Shown piece by piece: positions 35,783-46,510 of a stretch of 64,000 bases of DNA. The stretch comes from Mangifera indica (lineage: Eukaryota > Streptophyta > Magnoliopsida > Sapindales > Anacardiaceae): NCBI RefSeq assembly GCF_011075055.1, contig NC_058156.1:1612001-1676000 (forward strand), given 5' to 3'. Within the stretch, counting starts at the first letter, position 1. Every line of letters begins with the position of its first letter. The notes beneath the pieces are model-generated. The model was not told where the DNA came from. It was given only the letters and a program-made list of their open reading frames with translations, and searched no databases. Position numbers and translations under genes: made by a program.

Positions 35783-36051
35783 GTATTCTTTACATATTCA
35801 ACATCAAATACACATAAATATAAATTTTGTTTTAAATATTGATACTAAATATTTATATATTTTCTCTCTCTACAGTGTATTAAAAATAAGTAATACTAAA
35901 AACTTAGTTTTAGTTTCTCAAGGTTGAAGATAAGGACAATTTAGGTATATTATCCTATAAAGTGGTAAAAACGTTTAGAGTGTAAAAAGTATGATATAAA
36001 TGTATATGTGAGCCCAAATAAGGGTAAAAATTTCAATTTCCCTTTATAGAG

Positions 36052-37150
36052 TGTTGATGAGGACTGTGGACGTGGATTGAGGGCATTTTCTGTAAGGGGA
36101 TTATAGAAAGGAGCGGCTAAACCTATGGGCGGACACTCAACCAATTTGTGTAAGATGACATGTTTGAATTAATAATAAATTTATACATATGATTTCTATA
36201 CATAATATTATATAATATTAATAATATATTATTTTATAATTAAATATTAAATTATCTTTAATTTTTAACTACCTAATTATATAATAATATATAATTATTT
36301 ATATATAAAATATTACTCTAAAATAATATTTTAAGAGTTTTGGGTCTCAGAAAATCCTAACAAGTTGTACAACATAGGTATATACATTGATTGTTGGCCC
36401 CATGTTCATTTCCCACCTGAACTATAATGAAAAGACGATTTTCATTTTTCAAATTTGAAAAAAAAAACTAATTTATTGTAGATCTTTTAATGATTGAAGA
36501 GTATTTATGTAATTTTATTAATTATTATAATTCAGAGATGAAATTTTTTTCAATTTTTTTAAACTTATGAGGGGGCAAATGGGTATTTTCTCTGACTTAT
36601 TTTAGAAATTATTATATTTATTTTATATATATTAAAAATATATTTATACTTTTAATGGTTTTACTATAACAATTGCAACTCTAACTTTTTGTATTATATA
36701 AATTTGTTGAGAGTGTAATTATAATTTTTGAAATTATAGATAAACAATTTTTTTATAATAAAGAATTTTATCTAAATCAGATTATTTTTTCAAAGTAGAA
36801 TAAACCACATTGAGTAAATCAAATTCTAGGTCTAATAATCAATCAAAAGAAACATATTAAAATTTAAATTCTAAAACACCCTCGAAATTTTTTAAAATTT
36901 TTGCAAGCCCCTAAAAATCTCTTTATCACCTCTAAAATTTAAAAAAAAATATTATACATCTCAAACATTCGATTACATGTCTTATAAACTTTTGGGCTAT
37001 AATATTATTTAGGTAAAGAGATTTTTTTTATTGCCTTTTTCAATATTTAAAAAAAAAAATTTACCTTTTTTTCAACAAATTAAATAGATAAATATGAAAT
37101 TGGTTTTTTCAAATTTAAAAAATAAAGATCTATCAATCATTTTATTAAAC
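36052..37150. other. Intergenic, original CYP78A upstream side
   Basis: If the Mutator-like element is removed, this is the sequence that lay directly upstream of the CYP78A TATA box. About 36052-36180 is moderately GC-rich and apparently unique. About 36185-36315 is a degenerate palindromic MITE (TATACATAATATTATATAA, AATTATATAATAATATATAATT). From 36340 to 37150 it is AT-rich, with no ORF. Confidence 0.5.
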
Positions 37151-37650
37151 ATTGGGTGACAATGGAGGCTGCTAGTGAAGCATCCACGCGTCTACTTGCA
37201 GCTTCCGTCAGTAATGATTGTCCAAATCATGTGATGTGCCCTTTATGCCGAGGACAAAATCGTCATATTATAAACATTATATATATTTACTTGGAATCGT
37301 CATTTGGAATTATATATATTTACTTCTATTTAGTATTATTGTATTTTTTTATTTCTACTTATTTTATAATTAATTTATTAATATAGAATTGAAAGTGCAC
37401 GCGCCCAAGTCAGAGTGGGAATAGCGAAGCAACTTGTGTGACAATGGAAGCTGCTAGTGAAGCATCCACGCGTCTACTTGCAGCCTCCGTCAGTAATGAT
37501 TGTCTAAATCATGTGATGTGCACTTTATGCCGAGGACAAAATCGTCATATTAAAAACATAGTTCAACACGGAAGAGTGGGGTCCATAGTGCGTCAGACGT
37601 TTTCCAAAATTGAGTCTAATTATTGGGAGATTATAAAATATTAAAAAAAG
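37150..37650 (+). pseudogene. Unidentified ORF fragment, duplicated in tandem
   Basis: Two copies of a roughly 120-base coding-like segment start at 37159 and 37441, 282 bases apart and about 95% identical. Both read MEAASEASTRLLAASVSND followed by a Cys-rich NHVMC.LCRGQNRHI. The first runs into AT-rich sequence. The second continues to a stop at 37644 through VQHGRVGSIVRQTFSKIE. The Cys spacing (C-x7-C-x2-C) recalls the end of a zinc-binding domain, but I do not recognise the family. Base composition is well above the surroundings, suggesting a captured gene fragment. Confidence 0.45.
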
Positions 37651-37819
37651 GGAAAAAAAAATCGTTTTTATTTGCAAATCGAAACATAAGACGGACAAAA
37701 TCTAGGGTTTCGAGAGGGACTTCGTTTCCAATTATGGTCATGAGATTCCTTTGTATAATTTATCAGAGTAATTTATACTAATTTATGATGATACATTAAA
37801 ATATGTATATTAATTTATG

Positions 37820-37828
<9 letters not shown>

Positions 37829-37862
<34 letters not shown>
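37829..37862. repeat. AT microsatellite
   Basis: About 17 AT dinucleotides in a row. Confidence 0.9.
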
Positions 37863-37867
<5 letters not shown>

Positions 37868-38079
37868 TACTTGTATCAAAATGATAAGTTGCAATTCTTA
37901 AAATTGAAAAATAAAATTTTCAAATATTATTATCAAAATTATTTAATTTCTAGAATAAATAAATTGAAAAGATAAAAATACTTCTCATAACTTTTAAAAT
38001 TTATTAAATATCAATAACATTTTATCTCTAAACTTTATTAAATATATTTTTTCCTCTATTTTATTAAAAAAAAAAAAAA

Positions 38080-38487
38080 GCCAAAGGACTTATTCCCATC
38101 CAAAGATTCAAAAAAAGCTTTCCCACTTCTGAATCTGGCCGAATTGTGGTTGATTCAACCATCGATGGCCTTAACCTTTTCATCTTCCTTCGGTGAGGGT
38201 CGTTGGCGGCAGGTGAAGGGTATGGGTTGTTAAGGGTATCTGCTGGCTCCGGTCATCAAAAAAAAGAGAAAAAACTGTAGACCCTAGTAGGGACAAATGT
38301 AACATTTTAAACTTTTAGATAAGAAGAAATTATTAGTTTTTAAAGTTTGAGAAAAGGAAACAAAAATTCTTAAAATTAACATATTTGATTAACTTTAATA
38401 GTTTATAAGTGGGTAAAAAGTTTTTCAAAATTAAATTGTGAAAACTTAAGAAAACAACAATCCTTGGGTGAGAATAAATCTTTTGGC
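38080..38487. mobile_element. GCCAAAGGACTTATTCCC-type foldback element, copy 1
   Basis: It begins GCCAAAGGACTTATTCCCAT and ends with the inverse, GTGAGAATAAATCTTTTGGC. Internal arms are partly inverse (AAACTTTTAGATAAG). The same termini bound the elements at 44396-44641, 46616-47365 and 54676-55555. No clear target duplication remains here. Confidence 0.6.
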
Positions 38488-38753
38488 AAAGAAATTAAAA
38501 TTTAAAATCTAAACCAACCAAGCATAACGAAATATAACAAGAATCACTTAAAATATTATAATTCTAATTAAAATCATATTACAATAATACAGTAATATAA
38601 TTAGACCCATAGAGGTGTGATTTCAACTATTTTTACACCAGAATGATGCAAATCTAATTGAAATCGTGTCAATATAGTATAATTTCAAGGAAATATCAAT
38701 TTTTTTTTTTTACTTTTAATAGTGAGAACTTATCATTTTAAGGTAATTTTAGT

Positions 38754-39049
38754 TAGGGCTGGATTCGAGTCGAGCCGAGCTCGGCTCGATTTATTTATGG
38801 GCGGCTCAAGCTTAACTCGGCTCGGCTCGAGTTCGGCTCATTTTCGACTCGTTTTTCATATCAAAATGACATCATTTTTAATATATATGGATCAAAACAA
38901 CGTCGTTTTGTATAAAAAATTTTAAAAAAAATCTACCGAGTCAACCCGAGCCAGCTCAAGCTCGGCTCGAGCTCGATCGAGCAGAGCAAAGCCCGACTCA
39001 TTTCGGTCTTGAACAGAGCTCGAGCTGGCTCGGCTGGAATCCATCCCTA
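38754..39049. mobile_element. GAGCTCG-rich hAT-like MITE (296 bp)
   Basis: The termini TAGGGCTGGATTCGAG and, inverted, TAGGGATGGATTCCAG pair. The flanking 8-mers ATTTTAGT (38746-38753) and ATTTTAGC (39050-39057) agree at 7 of 8. GAGCTCGGCTCG-type motifs fill both subterminal regions. The open frame at 38722-38925 is an artefact of the element. Confidence 0.8.
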
Positions 39050-39154
39050 ATTTTAGCGGACAATAATTATTCTCACTTTTTTATAATTATTTTTTCACTT
39101 TCACCTTATATTATTTTGACACTAGTGGAATCAACTGTCAAGCAGTTTCATAAA

Positions 39155-39350
39155 TAATAATAATAACATTTTATGTATAAAATTAAACATTAATAAATAC
39201 AAATAAGTTGATATGTCATCACATTATTTAATATTTTTAAATTAAAAATAAAATAAAAAATAAAATATCTCATCAATAGTTTATTTTTTATTTATATCTA
39301 TTAATACCTACTATTTATTGATATAATATTTTACAATAAAATAATAACCT
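39155..39350. mobile_element. Palindromic AT-rich MITE, degenerate
   Basis: AACATTTTATGTATAAAATT on the left, GATATGTCATCACATTATTTAATA in the centre, and a decayed right half ending ATAATATTTTACAATAAAAT. Confidence 0.4.
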
Positions 39351-39444
39351 ATGTGGTTGAGGCCATTGGCTTTGTCACTTGTTTCTTGTGGGATGCCATT
39401 GGCATCCATCCATTTTCGTATCATTAATTAATTAAGATTTTGGT

Positions 39445-39962
39445 TAGGAGTATGTATAATTTGATTTAAACTGTAAAACTGAACTGAACCGCTTATAAAT
39501 TATAGTTTGGTTTTGTTTGATTTAATTTGAAAGTTTTTCAAACCATTTTTTTTACTTTGTGTTACAATTTGGGTGGTTTTCAAATCAAACCAAACTGTAA
39601 ACCATATTTTTTTAATACATATATATAACTATATTTAACAAATTTTTTCAATAAGTAATTAGGTCTATAACTTTTTTTTTTTGCTATCTATTTTGTCATA
39701 TTATTTACATGTATATTTTATATATATATTTCGTATTTTTATTTTACTTATTTACATTATATTTTAGGAATCTATAATTCAATTAATTTTTATTAAATAA
39801 TATGTATTTAGAAGTGAATGATTTTAATTGATTCAAACCGTAATTTTAATTAGAACAAATTATGTTTTTTCAGTTTGAAAATTTTTTAAACTATTTTTTA
39901 GTTTGATTTTAAAAAAAAAAAAAACTTTCAAACTGTATCAAACTAGACTTTAGACACCCATA
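39445..39962. mobile_element. hAT-like element with AATTTGATTTAAACTG termini (518 bp)
   Basis: The left terminus TAGGAGTATGTATAAT and the inverted right terminus TATGGGTGTCTAAAG match imperfectly. The flanking 8-mers ATTTTGGT (39437-39444) and ATTTTGGC (39963-39970) agree at 7 of 8. The interior is full of AAACTGTAAACC and TTGGTTTGATT motifs. A relative hosts the nested element upstream of MED10. Confidence 0.72.
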
Positions 39963-40073
39963 ATTTTGGCTAATCAAAACCACCGTGCAAGGTTCTTCAT
40001 CATCATCTTCTTCTGCATTTAATCTGAAAGATGAGGATTACAGTGAAGTAGATAAAGGTTTCAACAGCTTTTG

Positions 40074-40087
40074 CACTACAAGAAAAG
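40074..40087 (+). mobile_element. Possible CACTA transposon terminus
   Basis: CACTACAAGAAAAG matches the conserved end of CACTA (En/Spm) elements. No partner terminus in inverse orientation was found nearby, so this may be a broken end or chance. Confidence 0.3.
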
Positions 40088-41440
40088 AAAATAAGGCAAG
40101 CCAACGCTGGGAATCAGATTTGTGATGGCATCATTCAAAAGAGTCGTGGATTTCAGATTCCAGTGCAATCAAATAACCTTAGAATACTAGATATGCTTTT
40201 GTGGAGGTGCCATTATGAATCTATAAAGCAAATCTGAGATTAGCAGCCACAAACTCATTATCCTATTATAAATATCAGTGCCTCTATAGAATCATATACC
40301 TTTTTTTTTTTCTTTTTTATAATGCTAGGCTGCCATTCATATGAATTGAACGGATAAATCTGAAATATAATAATCAAACTTATAATTACTTAATTAAATA
40401 AGTCAAAGTTTCATAAGTATGAAAGAAACTTAAACTCAAATCTTTTCTCTGAAAATTCTTATGTTTCACTAATTTTGTAACCCTAAGAGTCAAATACTTT
40501 TGCTATTACACAACATCATCTCTTAGAAAATTTTCTCATGTGAACTAACATTAATTATAATTATAATTTAATATAATTAGGTTATTGAATAATCTAATAA
40601 CAGTTTACAAATGAAATTAAGTAATCAATAAGGATTAGTAAGCTTGATATATTTAAAAAATTATTATCTAAGTAGATAATATTAATATGAATCTTAAGGT
40701 TTATTGAACATTTAATGGACAGTTCATTAATCAACTATAGATTGGCTAAATCTTCTCTCCAAAACCATACAATTTACACATTTAAAACTATTATTTAAGA
40801 AGGTTTCAGGAGTGAAAGACAAATCACTCCAGTACAGGTTATTTTGATAGAGTTACGAATTCAAAATGCATGATTTTTTACGTATTTTTATAATACTAAA
40901 ATTTTTAATTCAATATTTTATAATTTATATATAGATCATGTGGATTGGGATTAAATATTATTATTTAAGAAGGTTTAAGGAATAGAAGATCAATTACTTT
41001 GATCTATGCAATCTTGATTGTTTTATAAATTTAAAATATATGATATTTAGGATATTCTTATATTCGTAAATTTTTCAATTCAATATTTTATAATATATGC
41101 ACAATTCCTATGAATTATGAGTGAATGCTATTTCTTTGGTCATGTTAAATCTTACTATATGAACATGAACTTGTTTAGGATTGCTTCCTATTTCCTTCCC
41201 AACAGCGGTCCTGATATTATTTTTTACTTGTTATTTGGCGACTCAAATATTAATATCAATCAATATTCCAATTTAAAGAGTGGAGCATATTGGCCATTAT
41301 TTGATTCCATTCCATTACTTTGACTCATCAACTCATTCTTCAAATCATATGAATGAATATTAATTAATTAATTACTCTCTTTTGACAAGCATTTTAGACT
41401 TGCCCAATTGGTGCAAATGGAAGTTTTCTAGATCCAATAT
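40088..41440. other. Intergenic with LTR-like repeat fragments
   Basis: No gene was found. About 40535-40660 (GTGAACTAACATTAATTATA through AATCAATAAGGATTAGTAAG) recurs at about 45235-45360. The block AAGAAGGTTTAAGG..TTCAATATTTTATAATTTATA occurs twice in direct order (about 40795-40935 and 40965-41110) and in part at 45560-45640. A 68-codon frame at 41117-41323 matches nothing known. Confidence 0.5.
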
Positions 41441-41560
41441 TGAGTACAAACTTACATATAAATAATAATATATTATCATATAATTAAATGATTTTCAATT
41501 AGAGATAAAATATCAATTAATCATATGATGATACATAGTACTATACTTGTCGTTTTTATT
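41440..41560. mobile_element. Palindromic AT-rich MITE copy
   Basis: GAGTACAAACTTACATATAA on the left and TCATATGATGATACATAGTA on the right around AATTAGAGATAAAATATC. The right terminus is missing. Confidence 0.5.
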
Positions 41561-42539
41561 CAAAGGTAAGTCGAAAGTGCATTGATTTTGTAGTATTGCT
41601 ACAAAATCTTAGTAGTATGGCTAAATAAAGTAGTGGTGGGAAGAATGTTTAACTTTTCAATCTTAGCAGTATGGCTAAATTCAGAGACAATGTGGCCATC
41701 TTAGCATCTATTCTCTTAAGGACAATTAGATAGTTGCGACTGACACTACACTATTTTGCTATCTTGCCAGACTTATGGTTAAATCTCAATTGGGACATTG
41801 ATTATTGTTGGTGTTAAAATACTCCTAAGTACAAATAAGTATATTGAATTGTTATTGAATTGTTATGAAATTCAATGCAAGAATAAGAAAATACATATAA
41901 AAGAAAATAAAAAGTTAATTGTGATAATTAAAATGAGTACATATAGTATTGTTCTATTTAATATTAGAAAGATTGTAGGAATCATTATAGATATGAACTT
42001 TTTTATCTTATTTGTAGCTTCTAAAGAAGATCGTATTTTATCTAAAGCCGCTTGTTGAGATGTGGGTTGGTGTAATGCTTGTTTGCTACCCACTTATCAT
42101 TGGTGAATTTGATCGAGAAGAAATTTTGACTATATAACAATAATATACATAGTTGATTCATGATATAGTTTCATATCAACTTTACAAGAGAAGCACTAAT
42201 GAATGGAATCTTAGCCATACAATTAATTAATCTTAGGCTTTAATTATTCTCCTTTTCATTGAGCGAGATGCGAGAGAACAAGACTAGTTCAATGATTTAA
42301 ATATGTTCAACTTGAAAAGCTCTAGGGTTTTTGCTTACAATGTGCACATATCTCACCATCGTTTTCTTTATATATTAATTCACTACATTAAATAAATCGT
42401 CGTTGTTGACAGACAACTTTCTTTAATTGTGTATGATTTGTTCACTAAAAATTAAGGCAAAGTTGCTTCTCCATTAAATGAAGAATATTCCTCAACAACT
42501 CAAGTCTTGGTCATTAAGAAATATTTATTTATTTCTTAT
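41561..42539. other. Intergenic, nothing assigned
   Basis: A short internal repeat (TAGCAGTATGGCTAAAT-like, at about 41610 and 41668) is present. Opposed frames at 41798-42058 and 41872-42093 overlap each other and match no family. Confidence 0.4.
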
Positions 42540-42710
42540 ACAAGTTATATGTATATAGTTTTTATATATAATTTAGATACATAGATGATAAATTATCATG
42601 TGATTGAATATTACTTTATTGTTAATTCAAAATTATTCAGTCATATGATGACACATAATTTATATACAAAAATTATATACAAAAAATATATATACAAAAT
42701 TTTATTGTTC
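42540..42710. mobile_element. Palindromic AT-rich MITE copy
   Basis: The halves TTAGATACATAGATGATAAATTATCATGTGATTG and TTCAGTCATATGATGACACATAATTT mirror each other around TATTGTTAATTCAAAA. The right terminus is ATACAAAATTTTATTG. Confidence 0.65.
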
Positions 42711-42719
42711 TTATATTTA

Positions 42720-43060
42720 ACCTATATTAATAGCAATGCATACAGTATATTATCGACGTTTTGGGTAAGATTGTTAGAAACTATTTTATTGTAATTAAAT
42801 AATATAATAAAATTATTAGGTTTAAACACTTTCATTTATATTATTTTCGTTTTGGTTTGTGACGTGTAGAGACCAAATCTATTATATTTTATTATTTATG
42901 ATGTGTTAATATAAAATATAGTATAGATTAAAGTAATTAGTCTAAACCCTAATTTTTATTTGTATAATTACCCATATCTCATCACTAAGTAATATTGTGT
43001 GAAAGATGATTAAGTATATTTCTTTACATAGTTATGGATTTAGGTACGTTTAGATATATA
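42720..43060. repeat. Dispersed repeat shared with 56610-57130 (copy 1)
   Basis: The order ATAGCAATGCATACAGTATA, ATAAAATTATTAGG, TTTGGTTTGTGACGTGTAGA, TTATTATTTATGATGTGTTA, TCTAAACCCTAATTTTTAT and ATTACCCATATCTCATC is repeated near 56.6-57.1 kb. It reads like part of a retrotransposon LTR (AACCCTAATTTTTGTCTATAT is common there), but ends were not found. Confidence 0.55.
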
Positions 43061-43320
43061 TATATAGTTTTTTATTTCATTAAGATGACGATGAGCTGAA
43101 TTTAGATGTATCTCACCGTTACTCTTGATTAGCCTTTGTGAATTTCATTCATGCAGCCAACTGAATGTGACAAATCAAAGGATTCGATGGTATTTAAATC
43201 ATCATTAGTTTACAAACAAGGTTCTTGGGAATTCCACAGTTTAATTCCTCTGCCAATGGAAAGTACCGCTGCTGGTATTTCTCAATGTAATCAATGAAAT
43301 TCAATTCAGTTTATAGGTTG
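43061..43320. other. Unassigned sequence
   Basis: About 260 bases of moderate complexity (GCAGCCAACTGAATGTGACA, TTCCACAGTTTAATTCCTCT) that are not seen elsewhere in the window. No open frame of note. Confidence 0.3.
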
Positions 43321-43324
43321 GAAG

Positions 43325-44005
43325 ACCTATTTCCACCAAAGGTTTAGCCCATCAACAAAAATGGTACTCACAACTTTTCGAAAATTTTAATACTTATTTA
43401 TCATTTAATTTCTATTAAAGTTTTTTATTAATAATATCATTTTATTAATAATATTATAAAAAATATTATTTTATTTTATTTTTTCCTAGGTTCCCCTCCC
43501 TTCATCCTTAAAGTTTTTTCCTTCCATTTTTTATCACCATCTTTGTGTCTGACAACTGTCTCTTCTCACTTTAAATCTTCACGAGCCATCTCTCTTTATC
43601 AACACATGAAGACAAAGACAAATAATTCATGAAGAAAAGTCCTCTTTGTTTCTTCATCGAGGAAGAGAGACAAACCGTTCTCATCTCTCTCCGTTGACAA
43701 AGAGAGAGTCGTCGGAGATGAAAATAGTAGCTAGAAAAGGGATAAAAAAACTTAGAGATACGGAAAAAGTCATTTTTTAAAATTAGAAAAGTTGAGGTTG
43801 AAGTAAAATTATTAATTTTTAAAACCCGAGAGAAATGAGGGATGAGATGAAATTATATTTTTTTAATATTATTAATAAAATAACATTTTTATCCTTACAA
43901 CTAACAAAGAACTTTAATAAAAATTTGATGACAAATGGGTATTTAAATTTTTGAAAAGTTGTGGGTATCAGTTTAACAATGACTTAAGTCTTTCGGTCTA
44001 CTTAA
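43325..44005. mobile_element. Foldback element related to the GGCCAAA family (diverged)
   Basis: The ends GAAGACCTATTTCCACC and ATGACTTAAGTCTTTCGG are weakly inverse. The interior (43460-43860) shows opposed copies of TTAATAATATCATTTTATTA and of CTCTCTCTTTGTC-like sequence, the same build as 46616-47365. About 43500-43760 is GC-richer. Confidence 0.5.
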
Positions 44006-44395
44006 TAAATTACCTTGTTTATTATTGTTTATGGACATTCATCAGGGTCACAATTAGCTGGGAAAGCATTAGCTTTATGTCTTTTTTCGGGGACTTCTAA
44101 TATATATACTCCAGGCCTGTTCTTATCTTCTCTTTCGATTCCCTGAACCAGAAACGTGGGAAATAGAATTACATTAGAGGCTGGTGTGTGCTGTTTTGAT
44201 TTTTTATTTCTTCTTTACCCTGGAAGAAGCTAGATATAGCATATCTCTGAAGCTACTTTAAGATCTTCTAAAACCTTAAAGCTACAAAGAGAAGGATGGA
44301 TTTATTAGAAAACTAAGTACACGCTAATAGTGGGTAATGATTTTGACATCTTGAAGTGCCATTCGACGAGAGAAAAGAGATGAAGTTAAAAACAA

Positions 44396-44641
44396 GGCCA
44401 AAAGACTTATTCCTCCAAACTCCTCCACGTAAAGTTTTGAAAACTTAAATACTCATATTTTCATTAAAATTCTTTATTAAGATTAAAAAAAAAATCGTCA
44501 TTTAACAAAAAAATATTTAACTTGTTAAATGATAATTTTACCCTTAATCCTAACAAAAAATTTTAATTGAAAGATAGATATTTAGAGTTTTGAAACTTTG
44601 CAAGTAAAAGTTTACCTTAGGTGGGAATAAGTCTTTTGGCC
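44396..44641. mobile_element. GGCCAAAAGACTTATTCC-type element (246 bp)
   Basis: The terminal inverted repeats GGCCAAAAGACTTATTCC and GGAATAAGTCTTTTGGCC are perfect over 18 bp. The flanks TAAAAACAA (44387-44395) and TAAAAAGTA (44642-44650) agree at 7 of 9. This is the shortest and cleanest member: essentially two arms with a small loop. Confidence 0.82.
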
Positions 44642-45059
44642 TAAAAAGTAAAAACAATCACACACATATATATAAGACTTAGTCGAGGGACCTTTTCTAA
44701 AAGCAAAGCAAATGAAAAACATGTAAACATATTTATATATAGCCTAAATGGATCAAATATATTAATTTGGTTCCCTTTGCTTTTGTGCTTTGCAGAAAAT
44801 AATGGCGTACCCATTTAAACCCGTTTCCATTTGCCAACAGGAAAATAAACCCAGAGATATTTTGTACTTTTGATTCGAAACCAACCAATGCATTGAAGTC
44901 ATTGCTGTTTTTGCTAGCTTTCTATAATGCTGTACTGCACAAGTTGATTATAAAGATGTATCTTCTGAAAACTGACTGCAATGAGGATAATATTAAACAT
45001 TGACGACTGTGATCATATATATATATATATATATATTCTAAAGTTAGATTGAGTTAAAG

Positions 45060-45835
45060 CATTTCTTTTGCTCATGCTTCTGGCTTGGAGTTTCTGTGCA
45101 ATCTTTCAAATGTAGACATGATCATCTGAAGGATCTTTGTGATAATGAAGTCAACAAATAAATTATATATACAAAGCTTTCTTTTCTTTTGCTCATGCTT
45201 TTGGCTTGGAGTTGTTAGCAACTTTTTTTTTTTTTTAATGTGAGTTAACATTAATTATAATTTTAGTTTAATAAAACTGAATAATCGAATAGTCTAATAT
45301 TAGTTTACAGATGAACTTAAATAATCAATAAAGATAAGTTTAATACACTTAAAGATTATGATCAGGGTAAACGGTTTAGTATGAGTTTTTAGGTTTTTGG
45401 ATTTTTGATAAGGGTCCAAGTAATTTTTTTTATAAATTGATTAGGTTTTTACTCTAAAATCTATTTTGTTACAACTTTACCCATTAAAAGTCATCGTAAG
45501 GGAAATTTTTAAAGTGAAAAATTAGACATAACAAATCTTCAATTTATGGGGATTCTCAAAGATTGTTCAGATTTAAATTGCATGATGTTTCAGATGTTTT
45601 TATAACTTTTAATTTAGTATTTTATAACCTGTGCGTAGAATACTCTAATTTAATATTGATTTATTTATTTAATTTATATAAAATAAATCTTACAAGAGTC
45701 TCTATGCAATCTTTCAAACGTTCACTCTCAGCTTTTGAATTTGATAAGCTTCAACAAACTATAGTTGGACTTAGTAAAGTCTCTTGACAACATCATCCAA
45801 AGGAAGGATCTTAGTGATAATGAAGTCAACAAATA
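45060..45835. repeat. Local direct duplication, second unit split by an insertion
   Basis: Unit 1 (about 45060-45165) reads TTCTTTTGCTCATGCTTCTGGC, GCAATCTTTCAAA, GGATCTTTGTGATAATGAAG. Unit 2 starts at about 45182 with the same words but after GGCTTGGAGTTGTTAGCAAC is interrupted. It resumes at about 45700 with TCTATGCAATCTTTCAAACG and ends GATCTTAGTGATAATGAAGTC. The inserted part includes the repeat shared with 40535-40660. Confidence 0.7.
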
Positions 45836-45914
45836 AATGAAAAATAGGGTTCTTTGATTTAAGTACTCGTCTTTTATAATATGTACATAATTAATTGAAA
45901 ATAACTAAATCAGT

Positions 45915-46280
45915 AGTGATTGGTGGTCCATCGGGTTGGATAGCAACTAAGTTGACTTAGTCTTAATGTTTAATTTGAACAAATCCAAACTTGAATAGGG
46001 GTAGCCCCAGTTCAAGTTTGAATCCAATCGATTTAATTTTACTAATTCGTTAGAAAGTCGTTGACAAATCTATATTGTCTAATGATTTTTCATACACAAT
46101 GTTGACAGATCTATCTTCTCCAACTTCTTCTTAGGTAATTCTCTCTTTTTTTTCCTCATCTCTAACGATCTGTATTCTTTCTCTTGAACAGCTTGTTTGA
46201 AACTTGTCATTAATTCGAACTAGTCTTTCTAAATTTGAACGCATTTAAATATCCCTTAGTTGAGGGTCACTCGAATCCAG
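45915..46280. mobile_element. hAT-like MITE remnant
   Basis: It begins near ATCGGGTTGGATAGCAACT and ends near GGGTCACTCGAATCCAGCCC, inverse-type ends of the family seen at 38754-39049, with CAAGTTTGAATCC and AATTCGAAC motifs inside. The termini have drifted and no target duplication was found. Confidence 0.45.
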
Positions 46281-46510
46281 CCCATTATTAAAAATGGTGG
46301 AGGAGGTTTCTAAAACTGAAAAACTTCTTGGGCCAAGAGGGGTTTATATAGAGTGAAAATTCACAGAGCCCGCCCCAAGAAATCCGCCCAAAGCCTGTTT
46401 CTTTCAACAAATACACAACTCAAAATAGCATTCAAGTTATTCAACCAATGTCAAATTCTTTTATTGGCAAAATTTATCTTCTATTTGTGGGCTGGTTAGC
46501 AAATAGGAAA

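Larger units (their letters stand above)
34104..36042. mobile_element. Mutator-like foldback element (1939 bp) in the CYP78A promoter
   Basis: The ends GGGAAATTGAAATTTTTACC (left) and its inverse (right) are typical of Mutator-like elements. The 9-bp flanks TATATAGAG (34095-34103) and TTTATAGAG (36043-36051) match at 8 of 9 positions. A second, internal foldback has arms of about 400 bases at 34200-34625 and 34870-35240 (for example TCACTCTTTCTTTTTC against its inverse). The motif GCCAACCCTT or its inverse occurs about ten times between 34590 and 35515, including a perfect palindrome at 35424-35449. No transposase is encoded, so it is non-autonomous. A TA repeat lies near 35736-35779. Confidence 0.88.

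Noticed and set aside
40074..40087. CACTA transposon
   Set aside because: Only one terminus-like 14-mer was found; without an inverse partner and a 3-bp target duplication the element cannot be claimed, so it is listed only as a low-confidence end.
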